Below, one piece after another: positions 1 through 8,945 of a stretch of DNA of 64,000 nt; the first letter of the stretch is position 1; each line of letters opens with the position of its first letter. Position numbers and translations under genes: made by a program. Source of the DNA: Croceivirga radicis (GTDB taxonomy: Bacteria > Bacteroidota > Bacteroidia > Flavobacteriales > Flavobacteriaceae); NCBI RefSeq assembly GCF_002072105.2, contig NZ_MTBC01000011.1, positions 1-64,000 on the forward strand, given 5' to 3'. Below the pieces are notes generated by a model. The model ran no database searches. It was not told the origin of the DNA and worked only from the letters and a program-made list of their open reading frames with translations.

Positions 1-15
1 TTGTTTTTCGGGCTG

Positions 16-45
16 CAAATGTAACACCATTTCCCAATTAATCAA
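16..45 (-). promoter_or_regulatory. Outward-facing promoter for a gene left of the window
   Basis: Read on the minus strand there is a -33 TTG (43-45), a 19-bp spacer and a perfect -7 box TACATTTG (16-23), followed by GCAGCCCG. This fits the Bacteroidota consensus TTG-N17-23-TAnnTTTG. It implies a gene transcribed leftwards, away from thrS, starting outside the window. The stretch 46-222 holds no gene; its one clear structure is an 8-bp hairpin, ATTTTCAG/CTGAAAAT with a CTTA loop, at 74-93. Confidence 0.6.
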
Positions 46-222
46 CAAACTTTTTACAGGTTTTTTTGTGGAAATTTTCAGCTTACTGAAAATCAAGCAG
101 ATAAAAATACAATTTTTTTTGTGACTGCAAAATACAACCTATGTAATTAGCCCAAACAATTAATTACTTAGACTCCTTCTTCTTGTTACAGGGAAATATA
201 TACATATATATAAGTATAATAG

Positions 223-252
223 TTGCAACATCTTGGTAAGGTATTATCTTTG
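223..252 (+). promoter_or_regulatory. Promoter of the thrS-infC-rpmI-rplT cluster
   Basis: TTG at 223-225, a 19-bp spacer and TATCTTTG at 245-252 match the Bacteroidota sigma-70 consensus. The following CTCCCGC resembles the start region of the tRNA-Lys promoter in this same window (ACCCGC after TATATTTG). Transcription would begin near 259, giving a leader of about 27 nt before the thrS ATG at 286. Confidence 0.65.
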
Positions 253-285
253 CTCCCGCTATAATAAAACTAAGAAGTATAGACC

Positions 286-2226
286 ATGATAAAGATTACG
301 CTACCGGATGGTGCTGTAAAAGAAGTTGAAAAAGGAACTACTCCTTTTGCTGTTGCACAAAGTATTAGTGAAGGACTTGCAAGAAATGTTATTTCCGCAA
401 AATTTAACGATACAACTGTTGAAACCACAACACCTTTAACCACGGATGGCTCCTTAACCTTATATACATGGAATGACGATGAAGGCAAGAAAGCTTTTTG
501 GCATTCATCTTCTCATATTTTAGCCCAGGCCTTGGAAGAACTATACCCTGGAATTAAATTAACCATTGGCCCTGCTATTGAAAATGGGTTTTATTACGAT
601 GTTGACTTTGGAGAGCACACCATAAGCGACAAAGACTTTGAAAAAATTGAAACCAAAGCTTTAGAAATTGCCAGAGGAAAGCATGACTTTAAGTTACGCG
701 AAGTTTCTAAGGCAGATGCCTTGGCCTATTACAAAGAGGAAAACAATGAATATAAGATAGAGTTGATAGAAAATCTTACCGATGGTGAAATTACTTTCTG
801 CGACCATAGTACGTTTACCGATTTGTGTAGAGGCGGCCATATACCAAACACTGGAATTGTAAAAGCATTTAAAATATTAAGTGTAGCTGGTGCCTACTGG
901 CGTGGAGACGAAAACAATCCACAATTAACTCGTGTTTATGGCATTTCTTTTCCGAAACAAAAAGATCTTAAAGCATATCTAGAACTTTTAGAGGAAGCCA
1001 AAAAGCGTGATCATCGGAAATTAGGTAAAGAATTAGAGTTGTTTACCTTTTCGCAAAAAGTTGGACAAGGGTTACCTTTATGGCTACCAAAAGGTGCAGC
1101 ATTGAGAGAACGATTAGAAGACTTTCTCAAAAAAGCTCAGAAAAAAGCGGGCTATGAAATGGTGGTTACCCCCCATATTGGTCAAAAAGAATTATATGTT
1201 ACCTCTGGTCATTACGCTAAATATGGTGAAGATAGTTTTCAACCTATAAAGACCCCCAAAGAAGACGAAGAATTTTTGTTAAAACCAATGAACTGTCCTC
1301 ACCACTGTGAAGTTTATAAAAACAGTCCTTGGAGCTATAAAGATTTACCCATACGTTATGCAGAATTTGGAACTGTATATAGGTATGAACAAAGTGGCGA
1401 GTTACACGGCTTAACCAGAGTACGAGGTTTTACCCAGGATGATGCCCACATTTTTTGTACTCCTGATCAGCTTGATCAAGAGTTTAAGAATGTAATAGAC
1501 CTGGTTTTGTATGTTTTTGGTTCATTAGGTTTTGAGAACTTCACCGCTCAAGTATCTGTAAGGGATTTAAATAATCCCGACAAATATATAGGCAAGGTAG
1601 AAAATTGGGAGAAAGCAGAACAAGCTATTATAGATGCCGCCAAAGACAAAGGGCTAAATTATGTTATTGAAAGCGGTGAAGCAGCATTCTACGGACCTAA
1701 GTTAGATTTTATGGTAAAGGATGCGTTAGGCAGACAATGGCAGTTAGGTACCATACAAGTTGATTACAACCTGCCCGAACGTTTTGACCTTACTTATAAA
1801 GGGAGTGATAATGAACTGCATAGGCCGGTGATGATTCATAGGGCCCCATTTGGTAGTATGGAGCGTTTTATTGCAATTTTACTAGAACATACTGGCGGAA
1901 ACTTTCCACTTTGGTTAATGCCACAACAATGTATAGTACTGCCTGTGAGCGAGAAACATGAAAATTATGCCCAAAAAGTTTTGAATTCGTTTGAAAATCA
2001 CGAAATTCGCGCGCTCATTGATAATAGGAATGAAACGGTTGGTAAGAAAATCCGTGAAGCAGAATTAAAGAAAATTCCTTTTATGATTATTGTAGGCGAA
2101 CAAGAAGAAGCAGACAATACCATAGCTGTTAGAAAACATGGCGGGGAAGATTTAGGAAGTATTACCATTGAGGACTTTTCCGATTTGATTAAAAAGGAAA
2201 TAAATAGTACCTTAAAATCGTTTTAA
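286..2226 (+). CDS. thrS: Threonine--tRNA ligase
   Basis: Charges tRNA-Thr with threonine in the cytoplasm and edits mischarged serine. At 646 residues it has the usual full length: an N-terminal TGS domain (about 1-60), the editing/SAD domain (about 70-225), the class II catalytic core (about 245-535) and the anticodon-binding domain (about 540-640). The zinc-binding cysteine lies in the MNCPHH motif (Cys337), and class II motif 2 appears as the segment around FGTVYRYEQSGELHGLTRVR. The ATG at 286 is well placed behind a good promoter. It heads a cluster with infC, rpmI and rplT, the common translation-gene order of bacteria; the gap to infC is only 29 nt. Confidence 0.98.
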   Translation: MIKITLPDGAVKEVEKGTTPFAVAQSISEGLARNVISAKFNDTTVETTTPLTTDGSLTLYTWNDDEGKKAFWHSSSHILAQALEELYPGIKLTIGPAIENGFYYDVDFGEHTISDKDFEKIETKALEIARGKHDFKLREVSKADALAYYKEENNEYKIELIENLTDGEITFCDHSTFTDLCRGGHIPNTGIVKAFKILSVAGAYWRGDENNPQLTRVYGISFPKQKDLKAYLELLEEAKKRDHRKLGKELELFTFSQKVGQGLPLWLPKGAALRERLEDFLKKAQKKAGYEMVVTPHIGQKELYVTSGHYAKYGEDSFQPIKTPKEDEEFLLKPMNCPHHCEVYKNSPWSYKDLPIRYAEFGTVYRYEQSGELHGLTRVRGFTQDDAHIFCTPDQLDQEFKNVIDLVLYVFGSLGFENFTAQVSVRDLNNPDKYIGKVENWEKAEQAIIDAAKDKGLNYVIESGEAAFYGPKLDFMVKDALGRQWQLGTIQVDYNLPERFDLTYKGSDNELHRPVMIHRAPFGSMERFIAILLEHTGGNFPLWLMPQQCIVLPVSEKHENYAQKVLNSFENHEIRALIDNRNETVGKKIREAELKKIPFMIIVGEQEEADNTIAVRKHGGEDLGSITIEDFSDLIKKEINSTLKSF

Positions 2227-2255
2227 AAAAGAAGTTTAATTAAAATTTTTAAGTC

Positions 2256-2813
2256 ATAGCAATAAGAAGAAGATCTAGGCCACAACCACGTAGGGAAAAT
2301 AAAAACCCTCACAACATCAATGATAAAATTGCAGCAAGAGAAGTACGTCTTGTTGGCGATAATGTGGAAGTTGGCGTGTACCCTATTAGAAAGGCTAAAG
2401 AAATAGCCAAAGAACAGGAACTTGATTTGGTAGAAATTTCACCAAATGCAAACCCTCCTGTATGTAAAATAATAGACTATAAGAAATTCTTATACGAACA
2501 AAAGAAAAGAGAGAAAGCATTAAAAGCTAAACAGGCAAAAGTTGTCATTAAAGAAATCCGTTTTGGACCGCAAACAGATGACCACGATTATGAGTTTAAA
2601 AAACGACATGCCGAGAAGTTTTTAAAAGATGGTGCTAAGTTAAAGGCCTATGTTTTCTTTAAAGGTAGGTCCATAGTTTATAAAGACCAAGGAGAAATTC
2701 TTTTGTTACGATTGGCGCAGGAACTAGAAGATTTAGGTAAAGTAGAACAAATGCCTAAACTTGAAGGTAAGAGAATGACCATGTTCATTGCTCCAAAGAC
2801 TGGAAAAAAATAA
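2256..2813 (+). CDS. infC: Translation initiation factor IF-3 (probable ATA start)
   Basis: Binds the 30S subunit, prevents premature 50S joining and rejects non-canonical start codons. No ATG exists in the 5' part of this frame: the only stop upstream is TAA at 2250-2252, and the first ATG/GTG/TTG-type start (GTG 2364) would remove about 36 residues that belong to the conserved IF-3 N-domain (segment [17 protein letters not shown]). The frame from 2253 reads V-I-A-I-R-R-R, so I place the start at ATA 2256 (MAIRRR..., 185 aa); ATA 2262 is the alternative. A rare start codon on infC is known from E. coli (AUU), where IF-3 represses its own translation, and the same control is inferred here. 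N- and C-domains are both complete. Confidence 0.9.
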   Translation: MAIRRRSRPQPRRENKNPHNINDKIAAREVRLVGDNVEVGVYPIRKAKEIAKEQELDLVEISPNANPPVCKIIDYKKFLYEQKKREKALKAKQAKVVIKEIRFGPQTDDHDYEFKKRHAEKFLKDGAKLKAYVFFKGRSIVYKDQGEILLLRLAQELEDLGKVEQMPKLEGKRMTMFIAPKTGKK

Positions 2814-2864
2814 GCGGGATCCGATTATACTTTTGTGTTTTCGGTTTAAATAAAAAGAGGAATA

Positions 2865-3062
2865 ATGCCAAAGATGAAAACTAAATCCAGTGCTAAAAAG
2901 CGTTTTAAGCTTACAGGTACTGGTAAAATCAAAAGAAAGCACGCTTTCAAGAGTCATATTTTGACAAAAAAATCTAAAAAGCGTAAGCTAAAGCTAACTC
3001 ACTCTACCTTGGTTCACCAAAGTGATGAGAATAGCATTAAAGAACAATTGCGTTTAAAATAA
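2865..3062 (+). CDS. rpmI: 50S ribosomal protein L35
   Basis: Small basic protein of the large ribosomal subunit, 65 residues as is normal for L35. It begins [14 protein letters not shown], the standard L35 start, and is about a third lysine/arginine. It sits 51 nt after infC. An AGAGGAAT purine run ends 3 nt before the ATG at 2865 and may act as a Shine-Dalgarno-like site, which is not common in this phylum. A TACTTTTG box at 2828-2835 fits the -7 consensus, but no TTG lies at the right distance, so an internal promoter is only possible. Confidence 0.97.
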   Translation: MPKMKTKSSAKKRFKLTGTGKIKRKHAFKSHILTKKSKKRKLKLTHSTLVHQSDENSIKEQLRLK

Positions 3063-3103
3063 GCAAAAGTTCAATTTAGGTACATTAATTATTAACCATG
3101 GAG

Positions 3104-3141
3104 TTAGGCACAATCAAAGATTTCTTTTAATAGGAACGCCT
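3104..3141 (+). promoter_or_regulatory. Possible structured leader of rplT
   Basis: In the 101-nt rpmI-rplT gap, TAGGC (3104-3108) pairs with GCCTA (3137-3141) and encloses a second small hairpin, AAAGA-tt-TCTTT. In several bacteria L20 represses rpmI-rplT by binding an mRNA structure in this operon. A similar role here is inference from position only; the stems are short. Confidence 0.3.
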
Positions 3142-3163
3142 ACTACAAAAAAATGAAAACAGT

Positions 3164-3508
3164 ATGCCAAGATCAGTAAATTCAGTTGCTTCACGCGCAA
3201 GAAGAAAAAAAGTGATGAAGCAGGCAAAGGGTTACTTTGGACGTAGAAAAAACGTTTGGACAGTAGCCAAAAATGCGGTAGAAAAAGCAATGCAATATGC
3301 TTACCGCGACAGAAGAAATAAAAAGAGAAATTTCCGTTCACTTTGGATTACACGTATTAACGCAGGTGCGAGAATGCATGGATTATCTTACTCTCAATTT
3401 ATGGGTAAAGCTAAGGCTAGTGGTATTGAACTTAACCGTAAAGTACTTGCAGATTTAGCTATGAATCATCCAGATGCATTCAAAGCCATCGTTGAGAAAG
3501 TGAAATAA
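3164..3508 (+). CDS. rplT: 50S ribosomal protein L20
   Basis: Binds 23S rRNA early in large-subunit assembly. The 114-residue protein has the family's long basic N-terminal extension ([20 protein letters not shown]) and a globular C-terminal half with the conserved [12 protein letters not shown] segment. It is the last gene of the thrS-infC-rpmI-rplT cluster and is followed 28 nt later by an intrinsic terminator. Confidence 0.98.
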   Translation: MPRSVNSVASRARRKKVMKQAKGYFGRRKNVWTVAKNAVEKAMQYAYRDRRNKKRNFRSLWITRINAGARMHGLSYSQFMGKAKASGIELNRKVLADLAMNHPDAFKAIVEKVK

Positions 3509-3536
3509 AACATTTAACTTAATTATCCCGCTTATT

Positions 3537-3567
3537 AAACCCATCATTAAACTGATGGGTTTTTTAT
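3537..3567 (+). terminator. Intrinsic terminator after rplT
   Basis: AAACCCATCA (3537-3546) pairs with TGATGGGTTT (3553-3562) around a TTAAAC loop and runs into a T tract. It lies between rplT (+) and the minus-strand yjbQ gene, whose 3' end is only a few bases away, so it may serve both strands. Confidence 0.85.
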
Positions 3568-3572
3568 TTTTC

Positions 3573-4001
3573 TTACATTACTTCTCCCATAATAGTACAC
3601 ACAAGGTTTCTACTGGAAGCGTAATCCCGATGCTCGCATAAATAAATTCCTTGCCAAATGCCTAAGTTCAACGTACCATTGGTTATTGGTATTAATACGG
3701 ACGCCCCCATTAGAGATGCTTTAATATGGGCTGGCATATCATCCGGGCCTTCATAGGTATGAATATAGTATGGCGCATTCTCAGGTACCATAACATTTAA
3801 ATGACTTTCAAAATCTAACCTTACGGTAGGATCTGCATTCTCGTTTATAGTTAAACTAGCAGACGTATGCTTTATAAATACCTGTAATTGTCCATACTTG
3901 ATTCTACGGATTTCCGGCAGTTTATCTAAAATATCTTTTGTAACTAAATGAAATCCCCTTTGAAAAGCTTGTAATTTAATTTCTCTTTGAAACCAATTCA
4001 T
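3573..4001 (-). CDS. yjbQ: YjbQ family (UPF0047) protein
   Basis: Single-domain protein of the YjbQ/UPF0047 family, 142 residues, full length. The family hallmarks are all present: HTSASLTINENADPTVRLD near residues 46-64, GPDDMPAHIK near 86-95 and GIWQGIYLCEHRD near the C-terminus, with the conserved histidines that form the presumed active site. E. coli YjbQ has weak thiamine phosphate synthase activity, but the physiological role is unsettled. It is convergent with rplT and shows no functional link to its neighbours. Confidence 0.9.
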   Translation of the reverse strand: MNWFQREIKLQAFQRGFHLVTKDILDKLPEIRRIKYGQLQVFIKHTSASLTINENADPTVRLDFESHLNVMVPENAPYYIHTYEGPDDMPAHIKASLMGASVLIPITNGTLNLGIWQGIYLCEHRDYASSRNLVCTIMGEVM

Positions 4002-4071
4002 AAAGCATATTTAAGACAAATTTTACGTCTTTCCTAGAGATAGCAGTACCTTTACCAATTAATTTTGGTAT

Positions 4072-4875
4072 ATGGATTTATCTAAAATAAAAATGGTGGT
4101 TTCTGACATGGACGGAACCCTATTGAACAATCAGCATGAAGTAAGTAAAGAGTTTTTTCATCTTTTTGAAAATTTGAAAAAGCAGAATATTGCTTTTGTA
4201 GCGGCTAGTGGCAGACAATATTATAGCATGTTGGATAAATTAAAACCAATTGCCAATGATATTTTATTTATAGCTGAAAATGGTGCGTTTGTAAAAAAAC
4301 AAGAGCAAGTATTAATGACTATTTCTCTAGACCAAACTTACATTACCAATGTGTTAGAGGTAGTAGATAAAATAGATAATGCCCATGCGGTTTTATGTAC
4401 GGCACAAACTGCTTATGTTAAAAAATCTTCAGGCGATTTTATAGAAATGCTTAAGGAATATTATTCTGAATTTACCTTGGTTGACAGTCAACAAGAAGTT
4501 AGTGATACTATTTTAAAAATTGCAATATATCATCACCAGAGCTCTGAAAACTATTTGTATCCAGAATTGAAACAATTTGAAGATGTTTTAAAGGTAAAAG
4601 TTTCTGGAGAGAATTGGCTAGACATATCGGAACCCAATGCCCATAAAGGTTACGCACTACAAAAGGTTATGGACAAACATGGAATTAATGCAGATGAGAT
4701 AATGGTTTTTGGTGACTTTAACAATGATTTGGAGATGATGCAACTATCTAACTATAGTTTTGCCATGGCTAACGCCCATCCAAATGTAAAACGTATTGCC
4801 AAGTACCAAACCTTAAGTAATACCGAGCATGGAGTAGAACATATTTTATCCAAACTGTTACTGGCCAAAAGCTAA
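4072..4875 (+). CDS. Cof-type HAD-IIB family hydrolase
   Basis: Cytoplasmic phosphatase of the haloacid dehalogenase superfamily, subclass IIB, probably acting on sugar phosphates or similar small molecules. The nucleophile motif DMDGTLL lies near residues 12-18, the cap domain occupies roughly 85-190, and the metal-binding motif GDFNNDLEMM lies near 218-227. At 267 residues it has the normal length. The start ATG at 4072 is the first in frame. The substrate cannot be told from the sequence. The 192-nt gap that follows holds a weak hairpin (CCAGT/ACTGG, 4929-4943) and the candidate promoter of the next gene. Confidence 0.9.
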   Translation: MDLSKIKMVVSDMDGTLLNNQHEVSKEFFHLFENLKKQNIAFVAASGRQYYSMLDKLKPIANDILFIAENGAFVKKQEQVLMTISLDQTYITNVLEVVDKIDNAHAVLCTAQTAYVKKSSGDFIEMLKEYYSEFTLVDSQQEVSDTILKIAIYHHQSSENYLYPELKQFEDVLKVKVSGENWLDISEPNAHKGYALQKVMDKHGINADEIMVFGDFNNDLEMMQLSNYSFAMANAHPNVKRIAKYQTLSNTEHGVEHILSKLLLAKS

Positions 4876-5067
4876 AAAACTACCCTATTTCCTGAAATTA
4901 TCCAACTTAGGTTGGCTACCATTCAAACCCAGTTAAATACTGGTCAGTTTAATTTTTTTACAGGATACCAGATATTATTTGTATTTTAACACATAAATTC
5001 TCCTATTTTACAACAAAAATTGTTTACAATAGTTTAGTATAATTAGTTTGCACCACAATATTTAAAT

Positions 5068-5478
5068 ATGACTATGTACCAACAGATTTACTTAGTGGAT
5101 GATGAGGAGTTAGTGAACACTATTAACACCGTACATTTTAGAAAATTAGGTTTAGAAGATAAAGTAAAAACATTTACCAACCCTGAATTAGCATTAGATG
5201 ATTTACGATTTAGGGAGGTACAAGATCAGCGAACATTAATTTTGCTCGATATCAACATGCCTGAGATGACAGGTTATGAATTTTTAGAATTCATGACTTT
5301 AGAAAATTTTCCAGTTTCCAATGAAGTATTAATGGTTACTTCATCTGAGCGTCCAGAAGACAGGGAAAAGGCAGAAGAGTATAGCAAATATGTAAAAGAA
5401 TTTATAACAAAACCCTTAAAAATAGAGCATCTAGAAGCTTATTTACAAAAGTCTTTTTCTTCTTCAAAATCATCTTAG
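5068..5478 (+). CDS. Single-domain response regulator (CheY-like)
   Basis: Receiver domain only, 136 residues, no output domain. The phosphoacceptor is Asp61 in LLDINMP; the acidic pair DDEE near residues 11-14, the conserved Ser in VTSSE and the Lys in FITKPLK complete the active site. It precedes a PAS histidine kinase by 57 nt on the same strand, so the two probably form a pair or phosphorelay. Upstream, TTG at 5020-5022 and TTAGTTTG at 5043-5050 make a plausible but imperfect promoter. ATG 5074 (MYQQIY) is an alternative start two codons in. Output partners are unknown. Confidence 0.9.
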   Translation: MTMYQQIYLVDDEELVNTINTVHFRKLGLEDKVKTFTNPELALDDLRFREVQDQRTLILLDINMPEMTGYEFLEFMTLENFPVSNEVLMVTSSERPEDREKAEEYSKYVKEFITKPLKIEHLEAYLQKSFSSSKSS

Positions 5479-5535
5479 TTGAAGATGCTATAGACCAATA
5501 TTTCCAGTTTTCTTGGAATTACCCCAATTACCTTT

Positions 5536-7641
5536 ATGAAGCAAGCTAAGGGAGATGATCGGTATGTTAGTAATTTTACCAGGCTATTAATTGTCTTAGG
5601 TGTTAGTATTCTTATATTCTTTACTGCCACCTTGTATGTTGTAAGTTTATATTTTTCTGATTTGAATGATAACGCATACGTTATCAATATATCTGGAAGA
5701 CAACGCATGCTCAGTCAAAGTGCTGTTAAACAAATCTATAACAAACAATTAGATTCTACCTTTAAAATAGACTTAGTTGGCTTAGATATTTGGCAAGAAA
5801 ATCATTCATTATTAAGTGGTAATGCCAATAATAGGGTTTTGGGTAGTATTCTAAATACCCCGGAAATAGAAGAAACCTATAGAAAACTAGGTATTTATCA
5901 AGAACAAATTATTGCATTAGCCAAGCAAAAAACCAAATTACAAACCCAACAATTAAAAACGCTAAGTGAAATAGAGCAGAAATATCTAAATGGTATGGAT
6001 GCGATTGTAAGTAACTATCAAAAAATACACGAAGAATCCTTAGAAAAATTCAAGGCCATTGCTATTGGAAGTTTACTATTTTTTATTGCCGCTGTCTATC
6101 TGTTACTTTTTGTATTTATACTTCCACTACTTAATAAAATAAAGAAGAACTTCAAAGAATCAAGAACCAAAGAATTTAGAAATCAGGCTGTAATAGATAA
6201 TACGGAAGATGCCATTTGGTCCTTGGACAAAAACTTTAATCTTTTAACCGCAAACAAAACCTATTTATCTAAAATTAGTAAAATAGATTCCTCTATTATT
6301 ATTGGTAGTAACGTAAGAAATAGGTTTTATTTTGGAGAAAATATTCACGATTATAACAATGTTTTTGAAGGAAAATCTTTTAGTAAAACCTATAAAACCA
6401 TAAAAAGTGGGGTTACCAACCATTATGAGCTTCATTTTTATCCTATTACAGAAAATGAAAAAATAATAGGATGTTGTATTAGACAATGTGATGTTACACA
6501 GTTGCATAAAACCATACAGGATTTACAACATGGCGAAGAAAAACTTAGAGAAGCACAACAAATAGCAGATTTTGGAAACTGGTTCTGGAATATAGAAGAA
6601 GACGAAATTTATATTTCTGAACATTTAAATAACATCTTTGCCATTCCAAAAGAATTTCAAAAAGAGTACCTAACCTTTCCTTTTCTAGTGAATTTAATTC
6701 ATCCAGATGACCGTGAGGCTTTTGATATTACCATAAAAAACAGTATTGTAAGCAGGGAACCTCATGATATTATTTATAGGGTTATTGTTGGGGGTAAATT
6801 AAAATTCATACATCAAAAGGGTAAAGCTTTCTACAAAGATGATGATGCTCTAAAAGCCTATAGAATGGCGGGTACCGCACAAGATGTTACCAAAACTATA
6901 ATTGCCAACCAGAAAATTGAAAATCAAAATAAGGAGTTACAAAACTTTATATATATCTTATCTCATAACTTAAAAAGGCCCATTGCCAATATTCTTGCCT
7001 TGCAATCCTTATATGAAGAAGGGGACAATGAAACTAATGACGGTATAATGACCAACATACAAGCATGTTGCGTGGCATTAAATACTACAATAAAAGACTT
7101 AAACCTTTCGCTCTCTTTAAAGGAAATAAGTAAAGAAGACTTTACAGAGGTAGACGTTTGCGAAATTCTAGACGATATACAAGTCTTATTAAATAAAGAC
7201 ATAATAGATACCAAAGCCAAAATCTACACTAAAATTACCCAAGATAAAATAATGGGTGTTAAGAGTTATTTTGTCAACATCTTCTATAACTTAGTTTTAA
7301 ACAGTTTAAAATATCATAATCCCGACACACCACTAACCATAAAAATTTCTGTGTTTAAAAATAGGAATGCTATTGTTGTTAAGATAGAAGACAATGGACT
7401 AGGTATGTTACTGACCCCCGAGAGAAAAAAGAAAATATTTGACATGTACGGTAGGCTTAGTGGTAAAACCAAAGGCAAAGGACTTGGCCTCTATTTGGTA
7501 AAGACACAGGTAGAAGCTATGAATGGCAGTATTGATGTTGAAAGCGAGGTAGGGATTGGTACTACAATGATTTTACATTTTAGAGAAGAAGCACAACCAA
7601 ATGAGGACAATGAAACCGAATATGCTTTTTTAGGCAATTAG
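5536..7641 (+). CDS. PAS-domain sensor histidine kinase with PilJ-type N-terminus
   Basis: Membrane-bound kinase, 701 residues. TM1 lies about residues 16-40, followed by a periplasmic four-helix sensor resembling the PilJ/type IV pili methyl-accepting N-domain (INISGRQRMLSQSAVKQIY), then TM2 about 175-198, two PAS/PAC domains (about 220-330 and 340-460), a HisKA-like dimerisation helix with the phosphoacceptor His477 in ILSHNLKRPIAN, and a HATPase domain with N box NLVLNSLKYH, G1 VEDNGLGM-like motif and G2 GKGLGLYLV. It lies 57 nt behind a receiver-only regulator and likely phosphorylates it. The signal is unknown. It converges with the next gene, overlapping by 4 nt. Confidence 0.9.
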   Translation: MKQAKGDDRYVSNFTRLLIVLGVSILIFFTATLYVVSLYFSDLNDNAYVINISGRQRMLSQSAVKQIYNKQLDSTFKIDLVGLDIWQENHSLLSGNANNRVLGSILNTPEIEETYRKLGIYQEQIIALAKQKTKLQTQQLKTLSEIEQKYLNGMDAIVSNYQKIHEESLEKFKAIAIGSLLFFIAAVYLLLFVFILPLLNKIKKNFKESRTKEFRNQAVIDNTEDAIWSLDKNFNLLTANKTYLSKISKIDSSIIIGSNVRNRFYFGENIHDYNNVFEGKSFSKTYKTIKSGVTNHYELHFYPITENEKIIGCCIRQCDVTQLHKTIQDLQHGEEKLREAQQIADFGNWFWNIEEDEIYISEHLNNIFAIPKEFQKEYLTFPFLVNLIHPDDREAFDITIKNSIVSREPHDIIYRVIVGGKLKFIHQKGKAFYKDDDALKAYRMAGTAQDVTKTIIANQKIENQNKELQNFIYILSHNLKRPIANILALQSLYEEGDNETNDGIMTNIQACCVALNTTIKDLNLSLSLKEISKEDFTEVDVCEILDDIQVLLNKDIIDTKAKIYTKITQDKIMGVKSYFVNIFYNLVLNSLKYHNPDTPLTIKISVFKNRNAIVVKIEDNGLGMLLTPERKKKIFDMYGRLSGKTKGKGLGLYLVKTQVEAMNGSIDVESEVGIGTTMILHFREEAQPNEDNETEYAFLGN

Positions 7642-8945
7642 GTTTTTTGCTTTTTCTTTCTAGCCGCAGGAAACAGTACATTATTTAAGATTAATCTATA
7701 ACCTGGAGAGGTTGGATGCAATTCCAACTCCGTCTTTGGGTCTCCTACCCTATGCTGATAATCTTCTGGATCATGCCCACCATAAAAGGTAAAGAAACCT
7801 TTTCCTTTTATGCCATGTATATATCTAGCTTCACCATTAAGCTTACATTCCCCAAGTACCATAACCGTAGGCTTTACTTCAACCGCCTCAAAAGCTGTGG
7901 TTTGCCCCATAAAACCTTTTACCAAACTGGTATGGTTTTGGGTTAGCATTGTAGGCACTGGATCCCACTTTGCAGAAAACTCCATTAGAGAAAAATAATC
8001 TGATTCCTTGGGAATACGCCTTTTCCTAGTCATGTCTATAGAAGAAAATTCATATTGAGAAGGATTTCGCTCTAGCGTAAAATTAGTAAATGCGAAAGTT
8101 CTAGTATAATCCAATCGCGATTGATAACTAGGTGAAGAGGCATCTCCATCAAACATGGGCTCACAAATGTCCACATCCTTAGCAGCCAAAGCAATATCAA
8201 AACTATCTGTTGCTGAACACATGGCAAACATAAACCCTCCACCGATTACATAAGCTCTAATTTTCTCAGCAACGGCACTTTTTTGTTCCGAAACTTTATC
8301 GTAACCTAATTTTTTTGCACGTTCTTCAGCTATTCTTTTACCCTCTATATACCAAGAGGCAGTTCTATAAGAACCATAAAATTTTCCATATTGCCCTGTA
8401 AAATCTTCATGATGTAAATGCAACCAGTCATACAAAGCCAATTTATCTTCTAAAACTTCCTCATCGTACAAAGTTACATAAGGAATTTCTGCATAGGTCA
8501 AAACCATAGTCACGGCATCATCCCAAGGCATATTATCTTTTGGCGAATAAACTGCAATCTTTGGTGCTTTCTCTAAAATTACTGCTTCTTGATTTTGTGA
8601 AGGACTACTAATATTTGTTAAAATAGATTGCGCTTGATTATCTGACAAAACTTCAAAAGATACACCTCTAATTTGGCACTCTTTACGAACCAAATCTCCA
8701 TCAGGTAACAAAAAAGAGCCACCTCTATAATTAAGCAACCACTGTACCTTTTGCTGCTTTTGCAACATCCAATAAGTTATTCCATAAGCTTTAAGATGAT
8801 TCTTCTGGCCCTCGGCATCCATAGGAATAAGTAGCATTGAAGCTGAAGTTTTTACTGATATGAACAGAAAAACAACTGCTAAAAAAAAGCCCCTATTCCA
8901 TGAGGTTTTTAACGAATATCTAGAAAGGAATGTCGTTATCATCAT
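7638..8945 (-). CDS. Conserved Bacteroidota exported protein (often labelled asparagine synthetase B)
   Basis: About 435 residues with an N-terminal hydrophobic signal (NRGFFLAVVFLFISVKTSA) and a well conserved mature domain (GGSFLLPDGDLVRKE, AYVIGGGFMFAMCSATDSFD, FYGGHDPEDYQHRVGDP). I recognise it as a family common in Bacteroidota that databases call asparagine synthetase B, but I see no glutamine amidotransferase Cys at the N-terminus and no PP-loop (SGGxDS), so that name looks unsupported. I chose the ATG at 8945 (or 8942) because earlier starts lie deep in dnaB and put an unlikely extension before the signal. The gene overlaps the 3' end of dnaB by 26 nt, suggesting coupled translation. 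Confidence 0.75.
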   Translation of the reverse strand: MMITTFLSRYSLKTSWNRGFFLAVVFLFISVKTSASMLLIPMDAEGQKNHLKAYGITYWMLQKQQKVQWLLNYRGGSFLLPDGDLVRKECQIRGVSFEVLSDNQAQSILTNISSPSQNQEAVILEKAPKIAVYSPKDNMPWDDAVTMVLTYAEIPYVTLYDEEVLEDKLALYDWLHLHHEDFTGQYGKFYGSYRTASWYIEGKRIAEERAKKLGYDKVSEQKSAVAEKIRAYVIGGGFMFAMCSATDSFDIALAAKDVDICEPMFDGDASSPSYQSRLDYTRTFAFTNFTLERNPSQYEFSSIDMTRKRRIPKESDYFSLMEFSAKWDPVPTMLTQNHTSLVKGFMGQTTAFEAVEVKPTVMVLGECKLNGEARYIHGIKGKGFFTFYGGHDPEDYQHRVGDPKTELELHPTSPGYRLILNNVLFPAARKKKQKT

